Assembly: GCA_021772025.1 (NCBI GenBank) | Contig: JAETNT010000030.1 | Coordinates: 1 to 48,521 of the forward strand | Length of the DNA: 48,521 nt | From: Enterocloster bolteae | GTDB taxonomy: Bacteria; Bacillota; Clostridia; Lachnospirales; Lachnospiraceae | Reading direction: 5' to 3' | Shown: positions 8,168 through 16,096 of the stretch, one piece after another | Position numbering within the stretch: position 1 is the first letter of the stretch | How the letters are laid out: the number at the start of each line of letters is the position of its first letter | Position numbers and translations under genes: made by a program | The notes under the pieces: model-generated | Seen by the model: the letters and a program-made list of their open reading frames with translations, nothing else | Told to the model about the DNA's origin: nothing | Databases searched by the model: none

Positions 8168-8458
8168 ATGGTTGCAACAGGCACTATGGGAATTGGCTTC
8201 TGGATTATTTATCTGGCGGCAATTTTCGGACTGATGTATTTTATTGCCATCAGACCCCAGAAAAAGGAAAAGAAAAAAATGCAGGAATTAATGGCCAGTA
8301 TCGCAGTAGGCGATACGGTTCTGACTTCCAGCGGCTTTTACGGCGTAATCATTGACATGACCGATGATACGGTTATTGTAGAATTCGGCAGTAACAAAAA
8401 CTGCCGCATTCCGATGCAGAAGCAGGCGATTGTACAGGTAGAAAAGCCGGAGGCATAA
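8168..8458 (+). CDS. yajC: Preprotein translocase accessory subunit YajC
   Basis: 96 residues: one N-terminal membrane segment (about 8-27, GFWIIYLAAIFGLMYFIAI), the junction RPQKKEKKKMQ, and the cytoplasmic motif VGDTVLTSSGFYGVI, all typical of YajC. The protein associates with SecDF and YidC at the export site. The ATG is preceded by AAGGAGA. It is separated from tgt by the structured element but kept in the secDF neighbourhood, consistent with an export-related operon. A strong terminator follows. Confidence 0.93.
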   Translation: MVATGTMGIGFWIIYLAAIFGLMYFIAIRPQKKEKKKMQELMASIAVGDTVLTSSGFYGVIIDMTDDTVIVEFGSNKNCRIPMQKQAIVQVEKPEA

Positions 8459-8476
8459 TCGGGCTGCTTTATGGGG

Positions 8477-8521
8477 AAGAAGGAGGTACTGTAAAGTTTC
8501 ATTTTACGCCTCCTTCTTTTT
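8477..8521 (+). terminator. Intrinsic terminator after yajC
   Basis: AAGAAGGAGG and GTAAA pair with TTTAC and CCTCCTTCTT around a short loop, followed by a T-rich run. It should end the scfA-secDF-tgt-yajC transcript. Confidence 0.8.
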
Positions 8522-8584
8522 GTATTTGGCAAATACGTCCGTTGCCGGGGCGTGAAAGTTTACGGTAAAGGGGCACAGGATTAA

Positions 8585-9301
8585 ATGAGAGAATTTTCAA
8601 ATATTAAAAATAAATTGCTGGCGGAGCAGGTAGAAGAACAGCTGTATCGGTATATCATTGACACTCCCTTTGAGATTGGCGCTAAGCTGCCTAATGAGTT
8701 TGAATTGGGAGAAAAGTTCGGTGTGGGGCGCAGTACTATCAGGGAGGCAGTAAAGCTTCTGATTTCTAAAGGGGTGCTGGAGGTACGCAGAGGCTCCGGA
8801 ACCTATGTGATCAATACTACTCCGGCGGATATGGATCCTCTGGGGCTTCAGGGATTGGGAGACAGGATGAGCCTGGCTATGGATTTGGTGGATGTGCGGC
8901 TGATTCTGGAACCGGGTATTGCAGAGATGGCAGCTAGAAATGCTACAGAGAAGGACATTGAAGAGTTAGAGCGCCTATGCAGTCTGGTAGAACAGAAAAT
9001 GCAAAACGGAGAGGACTACGTTCAGGAGGACATTGCCTTTCACACCTGCGTGGCAAAATGTTCCCAGAACAAGGTGGTGGAGCAGTTAATTCCAATTATA
9101 GATACTGCGGTTATGGTGTTTGTCAATGTAACCCACAAGATGCTAAAAGAGGAAACCCTTGCCACTCACCGGGCAGTGGTGGATTCCATTGTGGATCGGG
9201 ATCCCATCGGCGCAAGAACTGCTATGACTATGCATATGACCTATAACCGGAATTTAATCCGGAAGCTTTGGAAAGAGTCCAGGAAATCAGAAAAATCATA
9301 A
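8585..9301 (+). CDS. GntR-family regulator, FadR subfamily (FCD domain)
   Basis: 238 residues. The N-terminal winged helix (about 12-78) has the GntR recognition region KLPNEFELGEKFGVGRSTIREAVKLLISKGVLEVRRGSGTY (split here only by family landmarks). The C-terminal all-helical FCD domain (about 95-225) contains EDIAFHTCVAKCSQN and later histidines (ATHRAVV, MHMTYN), which in this family usually bind a metal and a small carboxylate ligand. It lies directly upstream of an IlvD/Edd dehydratase and a GntP-type permease, so it probably controls them in response to a sugar acid. The start ATG has only a weak upstream AAAGGGG. It has its own terminator, so the three genes are not one simple operon. 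Confidence 0.88.
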   Translation: MREFSNIKNKLLAEQVEEQLYRYIIDTPFEIGAKLPNEFELGEKFGVGRSTIREAVKLLISKGVLEVRRGSGTYVINTTPADMDPLGLQGLGDRMSLAMDLVDVRLILEPGIAEMAARNATEKDIEELERLCSLVEQKMQNGEDYVQEDIAFHTCVAKCSQNKVVEQLIPIIDTAVMVFVNVTHKMLKEETLATHRAVVDSIVDRDPIGARTAMTMHMTYNRNLIRKLWKESRKSEKS

Positions 9302-9313
9302 TAGAATTAATAT

Positions 9314-9339
9314 GGCAAGCCAATTGGCTTGCTGTTTTT
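9314..9339 (+). terminator. Intrinsic terminator after the FadR-type regulator
   Basis: GGCAAGCC-AATT-GGCTTGC hairpin followed by TTTTT. Confidence 0.85.
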
Positions 9340-9509
9340 CTTTAATAAAAATCCCAATACATCAGACTACTTGAAGACTGAATAAAGACGAAGTCATAAA
9401 AACAGAATGATGATTTGTCCGAAATTCCGTTATTCAACTTCGAAAATATACATTATACACAAAAATATATGGAAAGACTCAGCAAAAAGTAGAAAATAGA
9501 TATGATGAC

Positions 9510-9538
9510 TTTACAAAAATAATTGAATATGCTAGTAT
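9510..9538 (+). promoter_or_regulatory. Candidate promoter of the dehydratase-permease operon
   Basis: TTTACA (9510-9515), 17 bases, TAGTAT (9533-9538), in very AT-rich DNA. The overlapping TATAAA (9536-9541) is an alternative -10. The AT-rich stretch 9340-9510 holds no recognisable gene. Confidence 0.45.
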
Positions 9539-9542
9539 AAAT

Positions 9543-9560
9543 ACATAAGACGTCATACAA
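9543..9560. promoter_or_regulatory. Candidate operator for the FadR-type regulator
   Basis: TAAGACGTCATA is an interrupted palindrome around GACGTC. The right half GTCATACAA resembles the half-site of FadR-subfamily operators. It sits just downstream of the -10 box, where binding would block initiation. Assignment to the neighbouring regulator is inferred from position. Confidence 0.4.
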
Positions 9561-9600
9561 CAAGGAACAAATATAACAAATTTATAAGGAGGAGGAATTT

Positions 9601-11322
9601 ATGGAACTGAACAGCCAAAGAGTGAGAAAGCTGGCCCCGGAAAATGATCCTTTAAAGATTGGCATGGGATGGACGGTAGAGGATTTGGAAAAGCCTCAAA
9701 TTTTGGTGGAAAGCACCTTCGGCGACAGCCATCCGGGCAGCGCCCACTTAAACGTTTTTGTGGAAGAGGCCATGAGAGGCATTACAGAAGCCGGAGGAAA
9801 AGGAGCCAGATATTATACTACTGATATCTGCGACGGCATCGCGCAGGGACATGACGGTATCAATTATTCTCTGGCCCATCGGGACATGATTGCCAATATG
9901 ATTGAGATTCATGGAAGCTCTACGGGTTTTGACGGCGGCGTATTTATTGCAAGCTGCGACAAATCAGTACCTGCCTGCCTTATGGGGCTGGCAAGGCTGG
10001 ACATGCCGTCTATCGTTATTACAGGAGGTGTTATGGATGCGGGGCCGGATCTGCTGACTTTGGAGCAGATTGGCATGTATTCCGCAATGTGCCAGAGAGG
10101 CGAGATTACAGAAGAGAAATTCACCTATTACAAGCACCACGCATGTCCTTCCTGCGGAGCATGTTCTTTTATGGGAACTGCATCTACTATGCAGATTATG
10201 GCAGAAGCCCTGGGGCTGATGCTTCCCGGATCCGCCCTCATGCCTGCTACTTGCGAGGACTTAAAAGATATGGCTTATAAAGCCGGCAGGCAAATTATGG
10301 AACTGGCAAAAAGAGGTTTAAAGGCCAGCGATATTGTAACCATGAAGTCTTTCGAGAATGCCATTATGGTACACGCGGCTATCTCTGGTTCCACCAACTC
10401 CCTGCTCCATATTCCTGCAATGGCTCATGAACTGGGACTAGAGCTGGATTCTGATACATTTGACCGGATGCACCGGGGAGCTCATTATTTGTTGGATATC
10501 CGCCCTGCCGGAAAGTGGCCGGCACAGTTCTTCTATTATGCAGGCGGTGTGCCTGCGGTTATGGAAGAAATCAAATCCATGCTCCACCTGGATGTGATGA
10601 CTGTAACCGGAAAAACTTTGGGAGAAAACCTGGAGGATTTAAAGAAGAGCGGATTCTATGATAAGTGCGGGGATTATTTAAAGAAATGGGGACTAAAACG
10701 CACGGATGTTATCCGGACTTTTGACGATCCAATCGGTACTGACGGTACTGTAGGGATCTTAAAAGGTAATCTGGCTCCTGAAGGCTCAGTGGTAAAACAT
10801 TCTGCAGTTCCCAAAGAGATGTTTAAGGCGGTGCTAAAGGCAAGGCCGTTTGACTGCGAAGAGGATGCTATTGCAGCGGTGCTATCCCATAAAATACAGC
10901 CCGGTGACGCTGTCTTTATCCGTTACGAAGGCCCTAAAGGTTCCGGCATGCCGGAGATGTTCTACACTACCGAGGCGATTTCGTCTGATCCGGAGCTGGG
11001 AAAATCCATTGCTTTGATTACGGACGGAAGATTCTCCGGCGCGTCTAAAGGACCGGCTATTGGACACGTATCCCCGGAAGCGGCAGAAGGCGGTCCTATC
11101 GCTCTGGTAGAGGAAGGCGACTTGATTAAGATTGATATTCCAGAAAGGATTTTGGAAATAGTGGGAATCAATGGAAAAGAACTTCCCAGGGAAGAAATAG
11201 ACAGAGTTTTAGCAGAGCGTAAGAAATCCTGGCAGCCCAAGCCGGAAAAGTACACAAAGGGCGTATTAAAAATTTACTCTCAACATGCGGTGTCCCCTAT
11301 GAAGGGCGGTTACATGGTATAA
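9601..11322 (+). CDS. IlvD/Edd-family dehydratase, probably for a sugar acid
   Basis: 573 residues. The family dehydrates dihydroxy-acids or aldonic acids with an iron-sulfur cluster and magnesium. Seen here: ICDGIAQGHDGINYSL (75-90), SCDKSVPA with C119, and CPSCGACSFMGTAST with C182/C185/C188, followed by the substrate-binding C-terminal domain (GRFSGASKGPAIGHVSPEA). The first cluster cysteine of dihydroxy-acid dehydratases (PCNxHL) reads PGSAHL here, so the amino-acid biosynthetic IlvD role is unlikely. The GntP-type permease directly downstream (28-base gap) and the FadR regulator upstream favour catabolism of an aldonic acid such as gluconate, galactonate or xylonate. Substrate unknown. 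GGAGGAGGAATTT precedes the ATG. Confidence 0.85.
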   Translation: MELNSQRVRKLAPENDPLKIGMGWTVEDLEKPQILVESTFGDSHPGSAHLNVFVEEAMRGITEAGGKGARYYTTDICDGIAQGHDGINYSLAHRDMIANMIEIHGSSTGFDGGVFIASCDKSVPACLMGLARLDMPSIVITGGVMDAGPDLLTLEQIGMYSAMCQRGEITEEKFTYYKHHACPSCGACSFMGTASTMQIMAEALGLMLPGSALMPATCEDLKDMAYKAGRQIMELAKRGLKASDIVTMKSFENAIMVHAAISGSTNSLLHIPAMAHELGLELDSDTFDRMHRGAHYLLDIRPAGKWPAQFFYYAGGVPAVMEEIKSMLHLDVMTVTGKTLGENLEDLKKSGFYDKCGDYLKKWGLKRTDVIRTFDDPIGTDGTVGILKGNLAPEGSVVKHSAVPKEMFKAVLKARPFDCEEDAIAAVLSHKIQPGDAVFIRYEGPKGSGMPEMFYTTEAISSDPELGKSIALITDGRFSGASKGPAIGHVSPEAAEGGPIALVEEGDLIKIDIPERILEIVGINGKELPREEIDRVLAERKKSWQPKPEKYTKGVLKIYSQHAVSPMKGGYMV

Positions 11323-11350
11323 GCAAGAAAATGATTCAGGAGGGTTAAAA

Positions 11351-12703
11351 ATGGATGCAGCAGCATTAAATCCAACCAGATTGGTGATTGCAGCGATTGT
11401 AGGGCTTATCATTTTGCTGGTATTAATTATTAAGTTTAACATCCAGGCTATGATTGCTATTTTGATCGGCGCATTGGCTATTGGCCTTATGGCGGGTATG
11501 CCTTTTGAACAGATTGTAACGGCGGTAAATGATGGTATCGGAAATACTCTAAAAGGCATTGCGCTTTTGGTAGGCCTGGGATCTATGTTTGGCGCTATAT
11601 TGGAAACGTCAGGCGGAGCTCAAAGTATTGCGGTTGCGATGGTAAAGAAATTCGGCGATGAAAAAGCGGCCTGGGCCCTGGGGATTACCGGCCTGGTAAT
11701 CGCCATGCCGGTGTTTTTTGACGCAGGCCTGATTATTCTGATTCCCCTTGCCTTTTCTCTGGCAAAAAGGACGAAACGATCCTCTCTGTTTTACGTAATT
11801 CCTCTTCTGGCCGGTCTGGCAGTTGGACACGCATTTATCCCGCCGACACCGGGGCCGGTGCTGGTGGCTACCATGCTGAACGTAGAGCTTGGCTGGGTTA
11901 TTCTGGTGGGGATCTTCTGCGGAACGGTTGCTATGATTGTAGCAGGCCCTGTTTGGGGTGCTATCTGCGGTAAAAAGTTTAATATCGCCATTCCGGAGCA
12001 CCTGGCAAATCAGGAGGATTTTGATGAGTCCAAGCTTCCGAAGTTCGGCACTATTGTAGGGATTATTCTGATTCCTTTAGTATTGATTATTTTCGACTCT
12101 ATTGCAGGGGTGATCCCGGCAATGGCTCCTATCCAGCCTATTCTTGGCTTCCTTGGAGAGCCTTTTGTAGCGCTGCTAATCGCAACGGTGGTGGCAATGT
12201 TTATCTTAGGCTACAAACACGGCTACACCAATAAAGAACTGGAAAATGTTATGACAAAGTCCTTGGAACCTACGGGAATGATTTTGCTGGTGACTGCCAG
12301 CGGCGGCGTTCTGCGCTACATGCTTCAGTATTCCGGATTAGGTGATGTAATTGGAAACGCAGTATCTTCTGCAGCGCTGCCTATGGTAGTAGTTGCCTTC
12401 GTAGTGGCGGCTTTGGTTCGTATTTCTGTAGGCTCCGCAACGGTTGCCATGACCATGGCGGCAGGTATTATTGCCGCAATGCCCGGAATTGCAGAGTTTT
12501 CTCCCTTGTACCTGGCTTGCATTACCGCGGCTGTAGCGGGCGGTTCTACTGTGTGCTCCCACTTTAATGATTCCGGCTTCTGGCTGGTGAAGTCCCTGGT
12601 GGGGATGGATGAAAAGACAACTCTAAAAACCTGGACCATTATGGAGACCTTGGTTGGCGGAACCGGATTTTTAGTAGCGCTGATTATTTCTTTCTTTGCG
12701 TGA
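11351..12703 (+). CDS. GntP-family gluconate/sugar-acid permease
   Basis: 450 residues, almost entirely hydrophobic, with about 12-14 membrane segments. The GntP-family hallmarks are present: the GHAFIPPTPGPV segment near residue 155 and the C-terminal CSHFNDSGFWLVK segment near residue 398. GntP proteins import gluconate and related sugar acids with protons. The gene follows the dehydratase by 28 bases with AGGAGGG before the ATG, so uptake and first catabolic step are probably co-expressed. The substrate cannot be fixed from sequence. The gene ends against a terminator shared with the LacI-type gene on the other strand. Confidence 0.9.
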   Translation: MDAAALNPTRLVIAAIVGLIILLVLIIKFNIQAMIAILIGALAIGLMAGMPFEQIVTAVNDGIGNTLKGIALLVGLGSMFGAILETSGGAQSIAVAMVKKFGDEKAAWALGITGLVIAMPVFFDAGLIILIPLAFSLAKRTKRSSLFYVIPLLAGLAVGHAFIPPTPGPVLVATMLNVELGWVILVGIFCGTVAMIVAGPVWGAICGKKFNIAIPEHLANQEDFDESKLPKFGTIVGIILIPLVLIIFDSIAGVIPAMAPIQPILGFLGEPFVALLIATVVAMFILGYKHGYTNKELENVMTKSLEPTGMILLVTASGGVLRYMLQYSGLGDVIGNAVSSAALPMVVVAFVVAALVRISVGSATVAMTMAAGIIAAMPGIAEFSPLYLACITAAVAGGSTVCSHFNDSGFWLVKSLVGMDEKTTLKTWTIMETLVGGTGFLVALIISFFA

Positions 12704-12743
12704 AGATGCAGGTTTTTATATATTCTTTACACTTTTCCGTAAT

Positions 12744-12785
12744 AAAACGGCATGGCAGCATTTTGACGGCTGCCATGCCGTTTTT
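12744..12785. terminator. Bidirectional intrinsic terminator
   Basis: Perfect 16-base arms AAAACGGCATGGCAGC and GCTGCCATGCCGTTTT with a 9-base loop, flanked by A-run and T-run. It serves the permease (forward) and the fusion regulator (reverse). Confidence 0.9.
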
Positions 12786-12811
12786 GATATATGAGCATTA
12801 CCGGGTTCCGA

Positions 12812-15001
12812 TTACTCTGGTTCCGGAACAAACACCTCTTCCGCAATTCTTTGTCCGTATTCCAGCGCATCTTCTACGGACATCATGCCGGTAACGGAAC
12901 TTCTTACGGCAGCTCCCAAAATATTTTCAAAAGTTTTTTCGTTAAATAAAGGATAGCGCCTGCTCTCGGCCCGCCTGGAACCGCAGCGAAAACTGTCCCG
13001 GGCTTTTTCCAGCCAAGGGAACAGGGAAGTGATTTCTCCGTTGGTGTAGCTGGAACGGTTGGCGGAAGTGCCGCCTAAAATAGTCAAAATATTGGAAATT
13101 TCATCGCTGTATACCCATTTTAAAAATTCACAGGCTGCTTCCTGGTTGCGGGAAGCTTTTGAAATGCCGATGACACCGCCTCCCAACAGGGGCTTTCCGC
13201 CGGGGACCATATCAAAACCCAGACGATCCACCACGTTGGAATGTTTGCTGTTGATCAAGTAGGAAGCGTGGTTGCTGAAAGTTATGGTCATGGCGGTATG
13301 GCCTTTGGAGAAATTCTCCACTGACTGCTTCCACCATTTGTTTATGGAGCCATCGGTATAACGATAGGTTTCAATATAGTTTTCCATGGCCCGAGAAAGG
13401 GCGGGTGTGTTTATGGCTAAAATCCCGTCAGAATTAAAAACCGAATCCCCAGCGGCCAAAAGCCTGGGGAGAAAATCGCAGGCCGCCACACCGGCAGATC
13501 CAAAGGCCAGAGTGGTGCCGTACTCAACAGGGGAAGACGGATTTATGCTTCTGGTAAAGAAAGCCGCTACTTTGTTGTATTGGGCGAAAGTTCTGGGAAT
13601 CGATAGTTCCTCTTTGTAAAGCTCATAATACTGACGTTTCACCATGGCGTCCTCGAATAAATCACTGCGGTAAAAAAGCATCTGGATACTGGGATCAAAA
13701 GGCAAGGCGTAGAGGTTTCCGTCTGCGCTGGTAAAACTGTCTCCTGTCTCTTCGATAAGCCTGGATAAAACATCGGATAAGTCCAAAGGAGCCTGCCTAA
13801 GAGGAAGGTAAGTCTTTTCCGCCAGGTGGGACAGCCAGGCTACATCGGAACGGATCAAGTCGTAATATCCGCTGCTTCCCATGGTGCTGATAGTATCGTA
13901 AAGTTCGTCAAAAGACAGAATAGTCAGGGCGGTATGGATCCCGGTACGCTGTTCAAAATCCGGAAGCAGCATCTTTAACGCATTGGCGGCAGGGGACTCC
14001 AGGGTTAGGATGTTGAGCCTGGGGTTGCCTGTTATCCTTTTCAAATCCGGGAATAAATAGCGGAATCCTTCGTTTTTCAGGTGAAAATCCAGAGGCTGCC
14101 TGCTTTTTTCGCGGAGGTTTTCTAAAAGCTTCTCTCCGATATGGGTTCCCATATATTTGTAGTTTAATTCATAGGAAAGGAATCGGTTATCCGGAATGGT
14201 CTTGTAACTGGCGATGGTAATGATATCCGGAAGAGCAGCTCCTTTTGTGTAAGCGGCTGCCTGGTGAATGCATTCTGCCTGCTCGGCGTGGAAGGTGATT
14301 ACCAGATCGTATCCGGGGACAGAGCTGACAATTTCAAAAGATTTATGAAACATCAGCTTGTCATCAGAGCTGAAGGGCGTCAGCTGGGCGGAATCCCCCA
14401 AAAGGCCGGACAGAGTATTGGAAAAGATGGTCTTGCTGGCGGATTTTCCGGAGGTAGAAAACAGGGCGATGTTCCGGTAGCTTTTCTGCTTTACAAAAGC
14501 AGAAATTTCCTGGGCTGCTTTTACAAAATCAAAAGAAGCAAAGGATACCATGGAATGATGGATAGGCTGATTGTAATCGATTAAAATAATCGGAAAATCC
14601 ACGGTATCCAAATCAGGAATAGTCTCTAAGCAGGTGGAACAGATAACGGCATCCGGACGTTTGGCGAAAGCCTTATCCCAGCTTCCTTTTTCAGAGGAAG
14701 GAATTCTGTCGGTAGTAAACAGGGCTACCTCATAATCCGCGCCGGAAAAAATACGCAGGATTTGATCATAGAGATCCACATAACATTGAAGTTGTATATT
14801 GGGAAGAATCAGGCAGATAACTTTGGAGCTGCCGCCCCGAAGCTGCCGGGCCTGGCTGTTGATTTTATAACCCAGCCGTCTGGCGGCTTCTTCTACTAAC
14901 CGGATCTTTTCGGCGCTGACCTTTCCGGTTTTGTTTAATACGTTGGAAACTGTGCCGTGAGAAACTCCGGCCTCTTTGGCAATATCTTTTATGGTTGGCA
15001 A
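12812..15001 (-). CDS. LacI-type regulator fused to a family-1 solute-binding-protein domain
   Basis: 729 residues, about twice the usual LacI length. Residues 1-50 are a canonical LacI headpiece (TIKDIAKEAGVSHGTVSNVL, then a hinge ending LGYKINSQARQL). Residues 58-322 look like the type I periplasmic-binding effector domain (VICLILPN, then DAVICSTC). Residues 328-729 resemble a type II extracellular sugar-binding protein (LNILTLESPAANALKMLLPDF, NLYALPFDPSIQMLFYRSDLF, GGGVIGISKASRNQEAACEFLKWV). There is no signal peptide and the HTH is N-terminal, so the protein should be cytoplasmic. The divergent operon encodes a phosphodiesterase, a real binding protein and two permeases, the probable targets. 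AAGGAGGATACC precedes the ATG at 15001. The reading frame is unbroken, so this is not an assembly join of two genes. Confidence 0.85.
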   Translation of the reverse strand: MPTIKDIAKEAGVSHGTVSNVLNKTGKVSAEKIRLVEEAARRLGYKINSQARQLRGGSSKVICLILPNIQLQCYVDLYDQILRIFSGADYEVALFTTDRIPSSEKGSWDKAFAKRPDAVICSTCLETIPDLDTVDFPIILIDYNQPIHHSMVSFASFDFVKAAQEISAFVKQKSYRNIALFSTSGKSASKTIFSNTLSGLLGDSAQLTPFSSDDKLMFHKSFEIVSSVPGYDLVITFHAEQAECIHQAAAYTKGAALPDIITIASYKTIPDNRFLSYELNYKYMGTHIGEKLLENLREKSRQPLDFHLKNEGFRYLFPDLKRITGNPRLNILTLESPAANALKMLLPDFEQRTGIHTALTILSFDELYDTISTMGSSGYYDLIRSDVAWLSHLAEKTYLPLRQAPLDLSDVLSRLIEETGDSFTSADGNLYALPFDPSIQMLFYRSDLFEDAMVKRQYYELYKEELSIPRTFAQYNKVAAFFTRSINPSSPVEYGTTLAFGSAGVAACDFLPRLLAAGDSVFNSDGILAINTPALSRAMENYIETYRYTDGSINKWWKQSVENFSKGHTAMTITFSNHASYLINSKHSNVVDRLGFDMVPGGKPLLGGGVIGISKASRNQEAACEFLKWVYSDEISNILTILGGTSANRSSYTNGEITSLFPWLEKARDSFRCGSRRAESRRYPLFNEKTFENILGAAVRSSVTGMMSVEDALEYGQRIAEEVFVPEPE

Positions 15002-15038
15002 GGGGTATCCTCCTTCTTTCTTATTTGCTTTTATGAGT

Positions 15039-15067
15039 ATTATATCATGGATGTTTCAAAATCGGAA
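15039..15067 (-). promoter_or_regulatory. Candidate promoter of the fusion regulator
   Basis: On the reverse strand a TG-extended -10, TGATATAAT (TATAAT at 15039-15044 complement), with only a poor -35 (TTCCGA) 17 bases upstream. Confidence 0.5.
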
Positions 15068-15094
15068 GAGAAAAGAAGAAAATAATCAATAGAA

Positions 15095-15109
15095 ATTGAA
15101 CGTTCCAAT
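15095..15109. promoter_or_regulatory. Candidate LacI-type operator
   Basis: ATTGAACGTTCCAAT contains the perfect palindrome GAACGTTC and is near-symmetric overall with one extra base. It lies between the divergent promoters of the fusion regulator and the phosphodiesterase operon. It is the only clear palindrome of operator size in that gap. Confidence 0.4.
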
Positions 15110-15192
15110 CATTTACGATGAGTAAAATAAGGGGGAAATGGGAAATTTAGGAAAAGAATAATTGAAATACATAATAAAAATGAAAAATAGTA

Positions 15193-15221
15193 TTGACACG
15201 TACCAATTTATCTGTTATGCT
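15193..15221 (+). promoter_or_regulatory. Promoter of the phosphodiesterase-ABC operon
   Basis: TTGACA (15193-15198), 17-base spacer, TATGCT (15216-15221) with a TG extension (TGTTATGCT). Its position inside a longer open frame shows that translation must start downstream, at GTG 15252. Confidence 0.8.
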
Positions 15222-15251
15222 AAGGATAACAAGAACAGGGGAGGGATAAAA

Positions 15252-16079
15252 GTGGTAAATAACCCGGCATTATATAAAAAATTGCAAGAGCGCAAGGTAT
15301 TGCTGGCAGCTCATCGCGGGACCTGCGGAGGCAATATTATTCAGAATACCATTGGCGCTTACGAAAATGCGCTGCTTCACGGAGCAGATATTATTGAGGT
15401 AGATGTAATTCAAACCACTGACGGCAAGTTTTTTGCGTTTCACAATGGCCAGGAAAGGGGGGTATTTGGAAAAACTCTGGATATCCGGACTTTATCCTCT
15501 GAGCAGGTACAGGAACTCCGGTTCATCAACGGGATTCAGGAGGAGATTTCGGAAGGGGTTAATGCCTTGGACGATATTTTAGAGCACTTTAAAGGCAGGT
15601 GCCTTATCAACATTGACCGAACCTGGTTTTTCTGGAAAGATATGATTGCTCATTTGAAGAGGCATAATATGCGGGATCAGATTATTTTAAAAAGCCACCC
15701 GGAAGAGATGGAGTTAAAGATTTTGGAGGAACTGGCTCCGGATATGATGTTTTTGCCCATTGTCCGGACTCCGGAACAAATGGAATTGGTAGAGCGATAT
15801 CATATTAACGCCATTGGAGCGGAAGTGATTTTTGAGACTGATGACCACTTGTTTGCCTCAGATGAATTTATCGGAAAGGTGCACCATGAGGGAAAGCTTT
15901 TATGGGTGAATGCACTGACTTTAAATGATACTACCAGGCTTTCCGGAGGCCATGACGATAATACCGCTATTTTAAAAAGCATGGAAGATGGGTGGGGCTG
16001 GCTGCTGGATAAGAAGTTTGATATGATTCAGACCGACTGGCCGCTGCTTCTTAGAAACTATATTGACCAAAGAATATAA
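15252..16079 (+). CDS. Glycerophosphodiester phosphodiesterase-family protein
   Basis: 275 residues from the GTG at 15252, chosen because GGGGAGGG sits eight bases before it and because the promoter covers the longer upstream frame (which reaches 15162). Catalytic landmarks of the TIM-barrel GDPD family are present: AAHRGTCGGN (H21, R22), EVDVIQTTDG (E49, D51) and AFHNG (H64). Such enzymes release sn-glycerol-3-phosphate from deacylated phospholipids. There is no signal peptide, so it acts inside the cell. It is the first gene of an operon with a binding protein and two ABC permeases, an arrangement like the ugp operon with ugpQ. This suggests import and hydrolysis of glycerophosphodiesters, though a sugar substrate is possible. 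Confidence 0.85.
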   Translation: MVNNPALYKKLQERKVLLAAHRGTCGGNIIQNTIGAYENALLHGADIIEVDVIQTTDGKFFAFHNGQERGVFGKTLDIRTLSSEQVQELRFINGIQEEISEGVNALDDILEHFKGRCLINIDRTWFFWKDMIAHLKRHNMRDQIILKSHPEEMELKILEELAPDMMFLPIVRTPEQMELVERYHINAIGAEVIFETDDHLFASDEFIGKVHHEGKLLWVNALTLNDTTRLSGGHDDNTAILKSMEDGWGWLLDKKFDMIQTDWPLLLRNYIDQRI

Positions 16080-16096
16080 AAGGAGAGGACGAGACT

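Noticed and set aside
15162..15251. Longer N-terminus for the phosphodiesterase from an upstream TTG
   Set aside because: The stretch contains a consensus promoter with extended -10, and the GTG at 15252 has a strong ribosome binding site.
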